A stretch of 64,000 nucleotides of DNA, taken from contig CAYGTR010000011.1 in NCBI GenBank assembly GCA_964352855.1, forward strand, positions 1 to 64,000. The letters are read 5' to 3'. The notes beneath the pieces were generated by a model that worked only from the letters and a program-made list of their open reading frames with translations, had not been told where the DNA came from and made no database searches. The DNA comes from Litorimonas sp964352855. Lineage in GTDB: Bacteria; Pseudomonadota; Alphaproteobacteria; Caulobacterales; Maricaulaceae. Positions 51,638-60,242 of the stretch are shown one piece after another. The stretch's first letter is position 1. Every line of letters starts with the position of its first letter. The position numbers and the translations under genes are program-made.

Positions 51638-52990
51638 ATGAAACACATTCTCCTTTTGTCTGCAGCCTGCTTGATGATGGCAAGCCCAACAATCGCTCAG
51701 GCCAATTCTTGGGTCGATGACAGTATTACGAAAAAGCGTGTCTCTACCTCTGTCGTGAAAGACGATATGATCGTTATGCGGACACAAAATCCATTCAAGG
51801 AACTGCGCGTTTCCAATACTGAAATTGCGGATGTTGTCGTTTTAACAAACAAGTCTTTTCAGGTTTTAGGTAAAGCCGGCGGAAAAACAAATGTCATGTT
51901 ATATGATGGTGACAGACAATTAATCGATGTTGTGGATGTCACAGTCGGTCATGATCTTGTCTCTCTAAAGAAAACCTTCTTTGAGGCATTCCCGCGCGAG
52001 AGAATAGAAGTACGCCCGCTGGCAAATGGTATTTATCTGAGCGGAGACGTTTCAACTGAAGCGATATCCAAACGTGCAGAAAAAATTGCTCAGGCCTACG
52101 CTCCTGACAATGTGACCAACGGTTTGGCGATTAAAGACTCGCATCAGGTCATGTTGGAAGTCCGTTTTGTTGAAGCCAGCCGCAAGGCTATCAAAGAGCT
52201 TGGCATTGGTCTTTTGACCAGCCAGCAATCCGGCTTACAGCCTGATCCCGGTGACTTCTTGGCGCGCACCGGTATCTCGACAAATAACCCCGTTCTATCG
52301 GGTGTCTTAAGAGGGGGTATCGGAGGCGCACTTTTGGATGCCCGTATTGAGGCATTGGAAGATAAAGGCATTATTCGGACATTGGCGGAGCCCAACCTTG
52401 TGGCCATGTCAGGCGAAACGGCCAGCTTTTTAGCAGGCGGGGAAATACCCATCCCTGTTCCCGGACAACTCGGTCAAATTGCGATTGAGTATCGAAAATT
52501 TGGTGTAGGCCTAGCGTTCTCGCCCACTGTTTTGGACGATGAAATAATCAACCTGAAAGTCGCACCGGAAGTCAGTCAACTTGACCCCACGACCGCCGTG
52601 CGGATTGCCGAAATCACCGTTCCGGGGATTAAGGTAAGGCGCGCCAACACAACAATCGAGCTTCGCAATGGACAAAGTTTTGCAATTGCAGGCTTGCTGC
52701 AATCCGAGAGCTCAAACAATCGCTCGCAAGTGCCTTGGCTTGGTGACATCCCAATCTTGGGAAGCTTGTTCAGCTCGACACGTTTTCAACAAGATGAAAC
52801 CGAATTGGTTATCATCGTTACACCCCATCTTGCACAACCCGTTAGTGACATCAGTCAACTGACGACACCTCTGGATGACATGCAAATTCCAAGCGAGTTC
52901 GGGGCCTTTGTCGGTAGTAAAATAGAAGGCGGTGTTGCCCCCTTAAGCTTATCACAGCTCTCGGGCGATTACGGCACAGTGTTGGAATAG
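51638..52990 (+). CDS. cpaC: Flp pilus secretin CpaC
   Basis: A 450-residue outer-membrane secretin: signal peptide (AQAN), pilus N-terminal domain with VVLTNKSFQVLGKAGGKTNV, a BON-like part, and the secretin domain (VPWLGDIPILGSLF, ETELVIIVTPHL). It forms the ring through which the pilus passes. GGCAGGAGGG inside the cpaB end is its ribosome site. Confidence 0.95.
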   Translation: MKHILLLSAACLMMASPTIAQANSWVDDSITKKRVSTSVVKDDMIVMRTQNPFKELRVSNTEIADVVVLTNKSFQVLGKAGGKTNVMLYDGDRQLIDVVDVTVGHDLVSLKKTFFEAFPRERIEVRPLANGIYLSGDVSTEAISKRAEKIAQAYAPDNVTNGLAIKDSHQVMLEVRFVEASRKAIKELGIGLLTSQQSGLQPDPGDFLARTGISTNNPVLSGVLRGGIGGALLDARIEALEDKGIIRTLAEPNLVAMSGETASFLAGGEIPIPVPGQLGQIAIEYRKFGVGLAFSPTVLDDEIINLKVAPEVSQLDPTTAVRIAEITVPGIKVRRANTTIELRNGQSFAIAGLLQSESSNNRSQVPWLGDIPILGSLFSSTRFQQDETELVIIVTPHLAQPVSDISQLTTPLDDMQIPSEFGAFVGSKIEGGVAPLSLSQLSGDYGTVLE

Positions 52991-53002
52991 GAATTTGTAG
53001 AT

Positions 53003-53272
53003 ATGAAACGTTCAATTAAATGTATCGCAATTCTGATGCTCAGCAGTGCCCTTTGCGCATGTGCTACATCGCGCCCGGCCTTGTCAGGGCAAGATAATAG
53101 TTTTGGGGCTTCCAATCACGCTAATATTCAGGCCCATGCCATTACGCCCGATCCTGCTCTCAAAGCAGACACCTATATCCCTGCGGATCGTGAGCGGGTT
53201 AGGGCGGCACGCGAGTCGTATCGTAATGGAGAGGTAAAAGAACCAAAAGAGATAGGGTTGCAATCGAATTAA
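53003..53272 (+). CDS. Short CpaD-like pilus lipoprotein
   Basis: An 89-residue lipoprotein (lipobox LCACA, Cys at about 20). The mature part recalls only the C-terminal end of CpaD: FGASNHANIQAHAI where CpaD has FGCAxxxNLAAMVA, then DPALKADTYIPADRERVRAARESYRNG. The usual CpaD is about 200 residues, so its OmpA-like middle is missing, and the Cys of FGC is Ala or Ser. Its position between cpaC and cpaE supports the assignment. Confidence 0.65.
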   Translation: MKRSIKCIAILMLSSALCACATSRPALSGQDNSFGASNHANIQAHAITPDPALKADTYIPADRERVRAARESYRNGEVKEPKEIGLQSN

Positions 53273-53343
53273 TTCGAGCGAGCATGTTATATATCAGCAT
53301 CTGAATACAGCAAATATCTTCGTAGCAAAATTTAATGGGGTCG

Positions 53344-54369
53344 ATGATGGGTTTTTTCAATAAACGTAATGATGATCCTCGTGACGTCTGGAGCGAAGAC
53401 ATGCGTGCCGATGAAGAAGAGACATTGGTCATTCCGCCATGTGGGCTTTGGCACAACACCCCGGACACCCGTGAGAATTCAGTTTTCACAGACAGCCCTA
53501 AAGAGACGCTTGAAAAAGCATTCCTGAACGACAAACAGGTTCCGCCCCATGGGGAGTCTCAATGCTGGGCTTTTATGGGAACCGTAGGTGGCGCCGGGAC
53601 GACAACTCTTGCTATTCAAGCAGCTTACCAATTGGCGCAGGACTATGCACGCGACAATCGTAAAATAATTCCGCAAACCGATCCTAAAGTCTGTTTAATT
53701 GATCTGGATTTTGAAAATGGCAGCTGTCTGCATCATTTAGACGTCGAGCCGAGCCTCACCTTAGACGATTTAACAGGCGACGCAAAAGGTGTGGATGCAA
53801 CATTTGCTCAAGCCCTCATGAGTACACATGCCAGCGGCATTAGTGTTTTGGCTGCGCAAAATGTTATGGGCGCGAATAGTAAAATTAATCCACACAAGGT
53901 CGTTGCGCTTTTAGAGGCCGCTTGCAGCCTTTTCCCTTATGTCATACTTGATCTCCCTCGCCAGTCACAGGGGTGGACTTTGGCGGCACTCGGCGGCTCT
54001 GATTTCGTTGGCATTGTTGCCGATCTGACGATACCGTCCCTTCACATGGCCCGAGCCAAACGTATGCAGATAGCCGAAATGTTTGATCATAAAAAAACAT
54101 GTGAAGTCATTTTAAATAAATATGAGCGACGTTCATTTAAAAACGCGTTGCGATTGGCAGATGCAGAAATCGCGCTCCAATCAAAAGCGTTTGCAACATT
54201 ATGTGCAGATCCGGATACAACGCGTGAAGCTCTGAATTGTGGGGAACCGGTTGGACTTATTCGCCCCGAAAGCCGCTATGCAAAAGAGAGTCGCAAGCTC
54301 TTAAGCCTTATTATCGAACGCCAACAGACATCGTCATTGGACAGCCATATTGTCAAAGCCGTTGCCTGA
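53344..54369 (+). CDS. cpaE: Pilus assembly ATPase-like protein CpaE
   Basis: About 341 residues of the MinD/ParA-like CpaE type, which positions the pilus machine at the pole in Caulobacter. The expected KGGVG P-loop reads VGGAGTTT, so the signature lysine is lost, while VCLIDLDFENG (Walker A-prime/B) and VILDLPRQ remain. The N-terminal receiver-like domain of the longer form is absent; only ~75 disordered residues precede the ATPase fold. ATG 53347 or 53335 are alternative starts. Confidence 0.85.
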   Translation: MMGFFNKRNDDPRDVWSEDMRADEEETLVIPPCGLWHNTPDTRENSVFTDSPKETLEKAFLNDKQVPPHGESQCWAFMGTVGGAGTTTLAIQAAYQLAQDYARDNRKIIPQTDPKVCLIDLDFENGSCLHHLDVEPSLTLDDLTGDAKGVDATFAQALMSTHASGISVLAAQNVMGANSKINPHKVVALLEAACSLFPYVILDLPRQSQGWTLAALGGSDFVGIVADLTIPSLHMARAKRMQIAEMFDHKKTCEVILNKYERRSFKNALRLADAEIALQSKAFATLCADPDTTREALNCGEPVGLIRPESRYAKESRKLLSLIIERQQTSSLDSHIVKAVA

Positions 54370-54384
54370 TTAAGCCCACCTTAA
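54370..54384. promoter_or_regulatory. CtrA-type box before cpaF
   Basis: TTAA-GCCCACC-TTAA exactly fits TTAA-N7-TTAA. It starts at the cpaE stop and lies 81 bases before the cpaF start, a likely internal promoter region. Confidence 0.6.
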
Positions 54385-54464
54385 CCCTATAAGCTAACGT
54401 CGATTTTAAGCCTTTGTTTTAAGTCAGAATCATTAGGATTCATGATTTAAAGACCAAGGACATA

Positions 54465-55925
54465 ATGGGACGATTTTCGATATATCTGGAAGACGACAAA
54501 CCCCAAGCGACTGCAGTAGAAAATCGGCCGTGCCCGGAAGCCTTAATCGCGCCTGTCAAACCGTTATCTGAACCCTCGCCAAAAATGGTGTCTGATCAGC
54601 CAAAAACAAAACGCGATCCATTAATCGATTTAAAACTGAAGCTGCATAGCCGACTCATTGACGAGGTTGATTTGGCCAGTCTTGAGGGTATGGACAGCGC
54701 GCTTGTTAAAGAAAATATATTCGAGATCATTAGAGCCTTCGCCAAAGAAGAAAAACTGAAATTAAATCATGAAGACCTTCATACGCTATCAGAAGGCATA
54801 TATGATGAAATGACAGGCCTCGGGCCGCTTGAACCACTTCTGGCGGATGAACGTATCTCTGACATTCTCATCAATGGTCATGAGCAAGTTTATGTCGAGA
54901 TGGGCGGAGAATTAGAATTATCTGAAGCCCATTTTGCCTCTGAAGACCACCTCATTCGTATCATTAACCGCATTGTTGCCCAAGTCGGACGCCGCGTGGA
55001 TGAGAGCCAGCCGCTCTGTGATGCGCGTCTCTTGGACGGAAGTCGCGTAAATGTGGCCATCGCACCTATTGCCGTTGACGGCCCGCTCGTCTCCATTCGA
55101 AAATTCTCAAAAACCCCCTTGACCTTGGATAAGTTGGTACAATTTGGTGCCATTCCTGACGTGGTTGCACAATTTCTCTGGGCGGCTTGCAAGGCGCGTG
55201 TCACAATATTGATATCGGGTGGTACAGGTTCAGGTAAGACGACATTGTTGAATGCTCTGAGCCAGTCAATTTCCCATAAAGAGCGCCTCATAACAATTGA
55301 AGATGCCGCGGAACTGCAATTACAACAACCTCATGTTGCCCGCATGGAAACGCGTCCTCCAAATATTGAGGGCAAAGGTGAGATCCGACAGCGCGGCCTC
55401 GTTAAAAATGCCCTACGTATGCGACCAGACAGAGTTATTTTGGGCGAGGTGCGCGGCGAGGAAGCTTTTGATATGTTGCAGGCCATGAATACAGGTCATG
55501 AAGGGTCTATGGCGACTTTACATGCCAATACGCCGCGTGACGCTATTACCCGTTTGGAGCAAATGGTCGCCATGGGGGATATGAAAATCACACCCGAAGC
55601 CGTTGCCGGACAAATTGCATCGGCTGTTGGCCTTATTGTTCAAGCGCAACGCCTATCGGACGGGCAACGCAAAATAACGTCTATTGCCGAAATAACGGGT
55701 ATGGAAGGTGCCATTATTCAAATGCAAGAAATCTTCAACTATACGCGGACAGGCACAGGGACAAAGCATGAAGTCATTGGCGAATTTCGTGCAACAGGTA
55801 TTCGTCCAAAATGTTTAGATGGAATTATCTGTCAAAACATTCCACTGCCGGACGGACTTTTCGAACCGCGCGTTTTACCCGTCGGGCCTATTTCTGACAA
55901 AACGATTAAAGAGCGTGTGGGATAA
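54465..55925 (+). CDS. cpaF: Pilus assembly ATPase CpaF/TadA
   Basis: A 486-residue secretion ATPase: N-terminal ~75 variable residues, then the helical domain and the RecA-like core with Walker A (SGGTGSGKTTLLNAL), the Asp box (TIEDAAELQLQQPH), Walker B (RPDRVILGEVRGEE) and the His box (GHEGSMATLHAN). It drives both extension and retraction of Flp pili. Confidence 0.96.
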   Translation: MGRFSIYLEDDKPQATAVENRPCPEALIAPVKPLSEPSPKMVSDQPKTKRDPLIDLKLKLHSRLIDEVDLASLEGMDSALVKENIFEIIRAFAKEEKLKLNHEDLHTLSEGIYDEMTGLGPLEPLLADERISDILINGHEQVYVEMGGELELSEAHFASEDHLIRIINRIVAQVGRRVDESQPLCDARLLDGSRVNVAIAPIAVDGPLVSIRKFSKTPLTLDKLVQFGAIPDVVAQFLWAACKARVTILISGGTGSGKTTLLNALSQSISHKERLITIEDAAELQLQQPHVARMETRPPNIEGKGEIRQRGLVKNALRMRPDRVILGEVRGEEAFDMLQAMNTGHEGSMATLHANTPRDAITRLEQMVAMGDMKITPEAVAGQIASAVGLIVQAQRLSDGQRKITSIAEITGMEGAIIQMQEIFNYTRTGTGTKHEVIGEFRATGIRPKCLDGIICQNIPLPDGLFEPRVLPVGPISDKTIKERVG

Positions 55926-55926
55926 A

Positions 55927-56886
55927 ATGTCACTCTCCCCGCAATATCTTATTTACTTTCTCATTTTTTGTGCTGGCTTTTTGGCATTGCAAACATTGAT
56001 TGGTGCGGGGCGGCAGGCCGCGACACAGGTTAAATCGGCTAATGACAGAATGCGGCGCATGAAGTCAGATGATACCCCATCTGTTGTTCTTTCAAAAATA
56101 AAACGCGCACGGGGTCTAAATGATGAAGACCAAATTCAAGTGTTTATGGCTTGGCTCGGCAGGCTGGTGCTGCAATCTGGATTGCCCTTGGGTACATATG
56201 GTATTTATGCCTTTATATCCATCGGCACGATAATAGGTGCCGTTTCGTTCGGCTTACTCAAAGGGACACTTTTATGGGCAGGTGCAGGCTTCGTTCTTGG
56301 CGGCGCTGCACCGATTGGGGGCCTGATTTTCTTTGTGAAACGTCGACGTAAAAAGGCGGTAGAACAACTGTCAGAAGCACTGGATGTTATTGTCAGATCA
56401 CTCAGGGCTGGACATCCCGTTCCTGTGGCTATGTCTTTGGTCGCCCGTGAAATGCCTGACCCGATTGGGTCAGAATTTGGCATTGCAAGTGATGAAATCG
56501 CCTTTGGGTCAACCATTTCAGCCGCAGTTCAGCGCTTGTCAGATCGCGTTGGGCATGAAGATTTTGAATTGTTTTCGGCCATGATCCGCCTGCAGGAACG
56601 TACGGGTGGTAATCTGGCGGAACTGTTGGCCTCTAATTCTAAGACGATAAGGGACAGACAACGCATGCGCCTAAAGATAAAAGCGGCCTCAGCAGAGGGC
56701 CGAATGTCAGCCCTTATCTTGAATGCTGCCCCGCTTTTAATGTTTCTGGGCGTCAGCCAACTCGCCCCGGAATTTTATGGAGAAGTAGAAGGGAGTCCCA
56801 TTTTGACTTACTCTCTTTGGGGTGTCCTTATTTGGATGGGCATTGGAAATTTAGTCATGCATAAAATGATTAATTTCAAGATTTAG
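55927..56886 (+). CDS. tadB: Flp pilus platform protein TadB
   Basis: A 319-residue T2SF-domain membrane protein with an N-terminal membrane segment, two central ones (about 90-140) and one at the C-terminus; the T2SF part contains LDVIVRSLRAGHPVPVAM and GGNLAELLASNSKTIRDR. ATG 55927 follows the cpaF stop by one base. It forms the inner-membrane platform with TadC. Confidence 0.94.
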   Translation: MSLSPQYLIYFLIFCAGFLALQTLIGAGRQAATQVKSANDRMRRMKSDDTPSVVLSKIKRARGLNDEDQIQVFMAWLGRLVLQSGLPLGTYGIYAFISIGTIIGAVSFGLLKGTLLWAGAGFVLGGAAPIGGLIFFVKRRRKKAVEQLSEALDVIVRSLRAGHPVPVAMSLVAREMPDPIGSEFGIASDEIAFGSTISAAVQRLSDRVGHEDFELFSAMIRLQERTGGNLAELLASNSKTIRDRQRMRLKIKAASAEGRMSALILNAAPLLMFLGVSQLAPEFYGEVEGSPILTYSLWGVLIWMGIGNLVMHKMINFKI

Positions 56887-56898
56887 GAGGGTAGAGCT

Positions 56899-57831
56899 AT
56901 GGCCCCTTCAACAGTTTCCAATATTGTTACAATTCTGATTGCGTCCGGCTTCTTGGTGATATCGCTTTCATTAATGGGGCTCGCTATCAGGGATGCCTTG
57001 TTGCACAATCAAAAAATCACGCGTCGCTTGGCCGGTGGAGGCGGATTGGATGCGCTTGACTTGGAACAGCAGAGAGCCAAAAAAAGTCTGCTGACGCAAC
57101 TTGGTAGTCATTTCACACTCCCTAATGCTGAAGAAATTACCCGCCTGCGTTTCCAATTATCCCAAGCTGGATATTATAACCCGAATGCTGTGAAAAACTT
57201 CGTCGCTATCCGGGCAATTTGCCTATTTGGCCCGCAATTTATGGCTATGGCGTCATGGGGGTTTCTCTACAGTAAATTTGACATTCAAGGGGCCGTAGGC
57301 ATCACGACCGGATTGGCTATTCTTGGACTACTCGGGCCTAATTATTTTATCCGGTGGAAAAAAAATAAGCGCACCGATCAATGCCGGAATGGTTTTCCGG
57401 ATATGATGGATCTATTGGTCGCCTGCATAGAAGCGGGCCTTGGACTTGACGCGGCTTTGATAAGAGTCAGCCATGAATTGGGGGGGCGCTATCCGGCGTT
57501 GAAAATTAATTTAGATATTATGAATTTAGAATTACGCGCAGGGCGCTTGCGTCATGAAGCCATAACAAATTTTGCCAATCGTATTAATTTGGAAGAGGCT
57601 AAGGCCCTCGCGATTATGCTGAAACAAGCCGAAGATATGGGTAGTTCAATCGGCGCGACTTTACGGACGTTTTCTGAAGAAATGCGAACAAAAAGAATGT
57701 TAAAAGCAGAAGAAAAAGCGATGGCCCTCTCCGCCAAGCTGACAGTCCCGCTCATCCTTTTCATCTTCCCGACCATCATGGTGCTTTTATTGGTGCCGGC
57801 CGCTATCCGCCTTATGGAGTCCTTGGGTTAA
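56899..57831 (+). CDS. tadC: Flp pilus platform protein TadC
   Basis: A 310-residue T2SF membrane protein: segments at the N-terminus and about 105-155, and a pair near the C-terminus, with FPDMMDLLVACIEAGLGLDAALIRV and ALAIMLKQAEDMGSSIGATLR. AGGAGGG stands 7-8 bases before the ATG. Partner of TadB. Confidence 0.94.
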   Translation: MAPSTVSNIVTILIASGFLVISLSLMGLAIRDALLHNQKITRRLAGGGGLDALDLEQQRAKKSLLTQLGSHFTLPNAEEITRLRFQLSQAGYYNPNAVKNFVAIRAICLFGPQFMAMASWGFLYSKFDIQGAVGITTGLAILGLLGPNYFIRWKKNKRTDQCRNGFPDMMDLLVACIEAGLGLDAALIRVSHELGGRYPALKINLDIMNLELRAGRLRHEAITNFANRINLEEAKALAIMLKQAEDMGSSIGATLRTFSEEMRTKRMLKAEEKAMALSAKLTVPLILFIFPTIMVLLLVPAAIRLMESLG

Positions 57832-57832
57832 G

Positions 57833-58705
57833 ATGGAAAAATGTCTTCTTATATGTGCCGCATTTATGACGAGCCTTTGTTTGCCGGTTTTATCTTTGGC
57901 CAGCGAACCAACAGACTCGAAATTGGAGATTCGCCCATTCGAGGAAAATTCAACGGACGCATTAGGGATGCTGGGTAGTCTTATCAAAGCAGACAGATTT
58001 TACGCGGCCGGACAATATGCAGAGGCCGCGCGACTTTATGATCTTGTTTCGCAATTTGATCCGTCTTTGAGCCAAGCGACAATCGGACATGCCAAGAGCC
58101 AATTGGCTTTAAAAAACCCAAACCGCGCCATAGAGATTTTATCAGGTTCGTCCATGTCCTCGCCGGAGGCAGAAATCCTTCTCTCTGAAGCCATGGCGAT
58201 GGTTTTGCCCAAAGAAAACGTTGAGACCTATTTGGAAGGTCGTTTAGATCTCTATAATGATGCCCGTCTTTGGAACTTACTCGGTCAGCTCCGCGATAAG
58301 AACGGAGACATCGAAAAGGCAAGAGAGGCTTATAGAGCAGCAGAAAATCTGGGACAACGTTCGGGAGTATTAGAAAATAATTTGGGCTTATCCGCATTGC
58401 GGCAAGGGAATTACGCCACCGCCGTTACACATCTTTCCCGAGCCGTGGCTTTATCGCCGACAAGTCAAAAAATTGATAATAATCGTCGATTAGCACTCCT
58501 TTTATCAGGAAACTATATTTCCGCATTGGAAGAGCTGACATCCGAAGATTCTGTTGCCTTTATACTCGATGCAGCCCTTATCGCGAGACATCAAAACGAA
58601 GTAACCCTAGCTGCATTTTTATATCAAAAGGCCATAGACATAAGCCCTGTCTATCACGAGAGAGCACAACGTGGCTTAAAAGTCATGCGCTCCCAAAATC
58701 TATGA
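57833..58705 (+). CDS. tadD: TPR protein TadD-like
   Basis: A 290-residue exported protein with a signal peptide (LSLASE) and about five tetratricopeptide repeats (AAGQYAEAARLYDLVSQFDPS; GDIEKAREAYRAAENLG). TadD is thought to be a pilotin or assembly scaffold; no lipobox Cys is clear here except in the leader. Starts one base after the tadC stop. Confidence 0.85.
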   Translation: MEKCLLICAAFMTSLCLPVLSLASEPTDSKLEIRPFEENSTDALGMLGSLIKADRFYAAGQYAEAARLYDLVSQFDPSLSQATIGHAKSQLALKNPNRAIEILSGSSMSSPEAEILLSEAMAMVLPKENVETYLEGRLDLYNDARLWNLLGQLRDKNGDIEKAREAYRAAENLGQRSGVLENNLGLSALRQGNYATAVTHLSRAVALSPTSQKIDNNRRLALLLSGNYISALEELTSEDSVAFILDAALIARHQNEVTLAAFLYQKAIDISPVYHERAQRGLKVMRSQNL

Positions 58706-58738
58706 ATAGAGGAAGACTGAGTCGAGCGGCCCTCTATT
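58705..58738 (+). terminator. Possible terminator after the pilus operon
   Basis: A perfect 8-bp stem (AATAGAGG/CCTCTATT) around an 18-base loop at the tadD stop. The tail is not a clean T-run. Confidence 0.5.
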
Positions 58739-58817
58739 ATCCGTTTCTCTTATCATTTGTCATTGTGTGATGAAGCCCTACCTACCTCTGCAATGCTCCA
58801 CGAGCACACCTGCCCTC

Positions 58818-59477
58818 TTATTCTCGCCGCAAAACCTTTTCCGTCAATATACCCCCCACCTTGCCCGCTTTAAATCGTGCCTTTACGTCGGCGGGATCGT
58901 AAACCGTTTCGACCCAATTCATAAACGCTATCGGCGTATGCGCCTTGTAAGCCAGATAATCCTGGAAAAAGAAATCGAGTATGCCCGTCTTGCCATGGCG
59001 GATATGGCCGTATTTGAAGGCGAGTTGTTCCATAGCCTCTTCAATGCTGTCGCCAATGACAAAATGCCGATAAAGCACACCCATAATACCAGTGCGATCT
59101 GCTCCTGATTTGCAGTGAATCAGAGCGGGGTATTCGATACGTTGGAACAGGTCTCTGGCACCTTTCAATCGTGCGACGCTGTGCACATCACGGCTATACA
59201 TACGATAATTGATCAGGCGAACGCCATGTTTCGCGCAGGTTTCTCGCTCCAGTGCATAAAAGCCCATCGGACTTTCACCGCGTAGATTAATGATGGTTTT
59301 AATGCCTTGATCCGCCAACCAAGCGATACGCTTGGCATTCGGTTGCACAGAACGGTACATCTCACCGCCGATATGATGGTGATTGTGCACCCAAAGACGC
59401 AAAAAGCCGTGATCAGACCAAAGCGCTTCACGATTCGCACGTTTTCTGTCCGCAGGATTGTTGAGATTAAGCGTCAT
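58818..59477 (-). CDS. Tyrosine/dual-specificity phosphatase family protein
   Basis: About 219 residues with the CX5R signature HCKSGADRTG, the general acid region and EIDL-like GIKTIINLRGE. It resembles bacterial DSP-type phosphatases that act on proteins or on lipid phosphates. The neighbouring lipid A genes, divergent from it, make an envelope role plausible. A GTG at 59513 would add 12 residues. Confidence 0.9.
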   Translation of the reverse strand: MTLNLNNPADRKRANREALWSDHGFLRLWVHNHHHIGGEMYRSVQPNAKRIAWLADQGIKTIINLRGESPMGFYALERETCAKHGVRLINYRMYSRDVHSVARLKGARDLFQRIEYPALIHCKSGADRTGIMGVLYRHFVIGDSIEEAMEQLAFKYGHIRHGKTGILDFFFQDYLAYKAHTPIAFMNWVETVYDPADVKARFKAGKVGGILTEKVLRRE

Positions 59478-59531
59478 ATGACCTATGCGAGTTCCAAAAT
59501 AAGATAACCGCACTTAACAGGGAGGATGCGT

Positions 59532-60242
59532 GTGTTCAAACGCTTGATGCGCTCATTTTTCATGGCGGCCATTATTGGTTGGCTCGTAGCGGCCTATATG
59601 GTGATGATCAAATATACAACACGGTGGGAGGTTGAGCACGTTGAACGCGCTGCCTCCATAATTGAAGGCGGGCAAGGGCTGATTGCACTCACTTGGCATT
59701 CACGGTTTTTAATGCTGAATTCCGCGTGGAAAAAGGGCTATGCGATGCCCCATGTTTTAATTTCCCGTTCGAGAGACGGCGCGATTGTCGCCTTTACAAC
59801 CCAATTTTTAGGGCTGAAGTCCATTCGCGGTTCGACCAAAAAAGTGGGCAGCGAAAAAACCAAAGGCGGCGCACAGGCGGGACGGGATATTATAGAAGCT
59901 ATTGAGCGCGGCGGCTGTATTGTTATCACACCGGACGGTCCGCGCGGCCCGCGGCAACGACTCGGCATGGGCCCCTTAAGATTAGCGAAACTCACGGGGG
60001 CACCCGTCTTACCTTGCACATTTTCAGTGGTACGGCGGAAGCAATTTGACAGTTGGGACAAATTCATCCTGCCAAAGCCCTTTGGGCGCGGGAAAATTGT
60101 CTGGGGCACGCCTGTCACTGTACCTGCAAATGCAGATGAGGCCCTCTTAGAGTCTCTGCGCCTTAGTATTGAGATAGAGATGAATTTGCTTTTAGCGGAG
60201 GCGGATATCTCCCTCGGCCATGAACCGGTGTCGGCGGCATGA
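59532..60242 (+). CDS. DUF374 lysophospholipid acyltransferase-like protein
   Basis: A ~236-residue inner-membrane protein: one N-terminal membrane segment (about 10-30) and a LPLAT-like domain with LTWHSRFLML, VLISRSRDGAIVA and ITPDGPRGPRQRLGMG. GGGAGG six bases before GTG 59532 favours that start over ATG 59526, which touches the ribosome site. It overlaps waaA (ATGA) and belongs to the lipid A cluster. Confidence 0.9.
   Translation: MFKRLMRSFFMAAIIGWLVAAYMVMIKYTTRWEVEHVERAASIIEGGQGLIALTWHSRFLMLNSAWKKGYAMPHVLISRSRDGAIVAFTTQFLGLKSIRGSTKKVGSEKTKGGAQAGRDIIEAIERGGCIVITPDGPRGPRQRLGMGPLRLAKLTGAPVLPCTFSVVRRKQFDSWDKFILPKPFGRGKIVWGTPVTVPANADEALLESLRLSIEIEMNLLLAEADISLGHEPVSAA

Noticed and set aside
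54406..54422. Second TTAA pair before cpaF as a CtrA site
   Set aside because: The spacing is nine bases, not seven.
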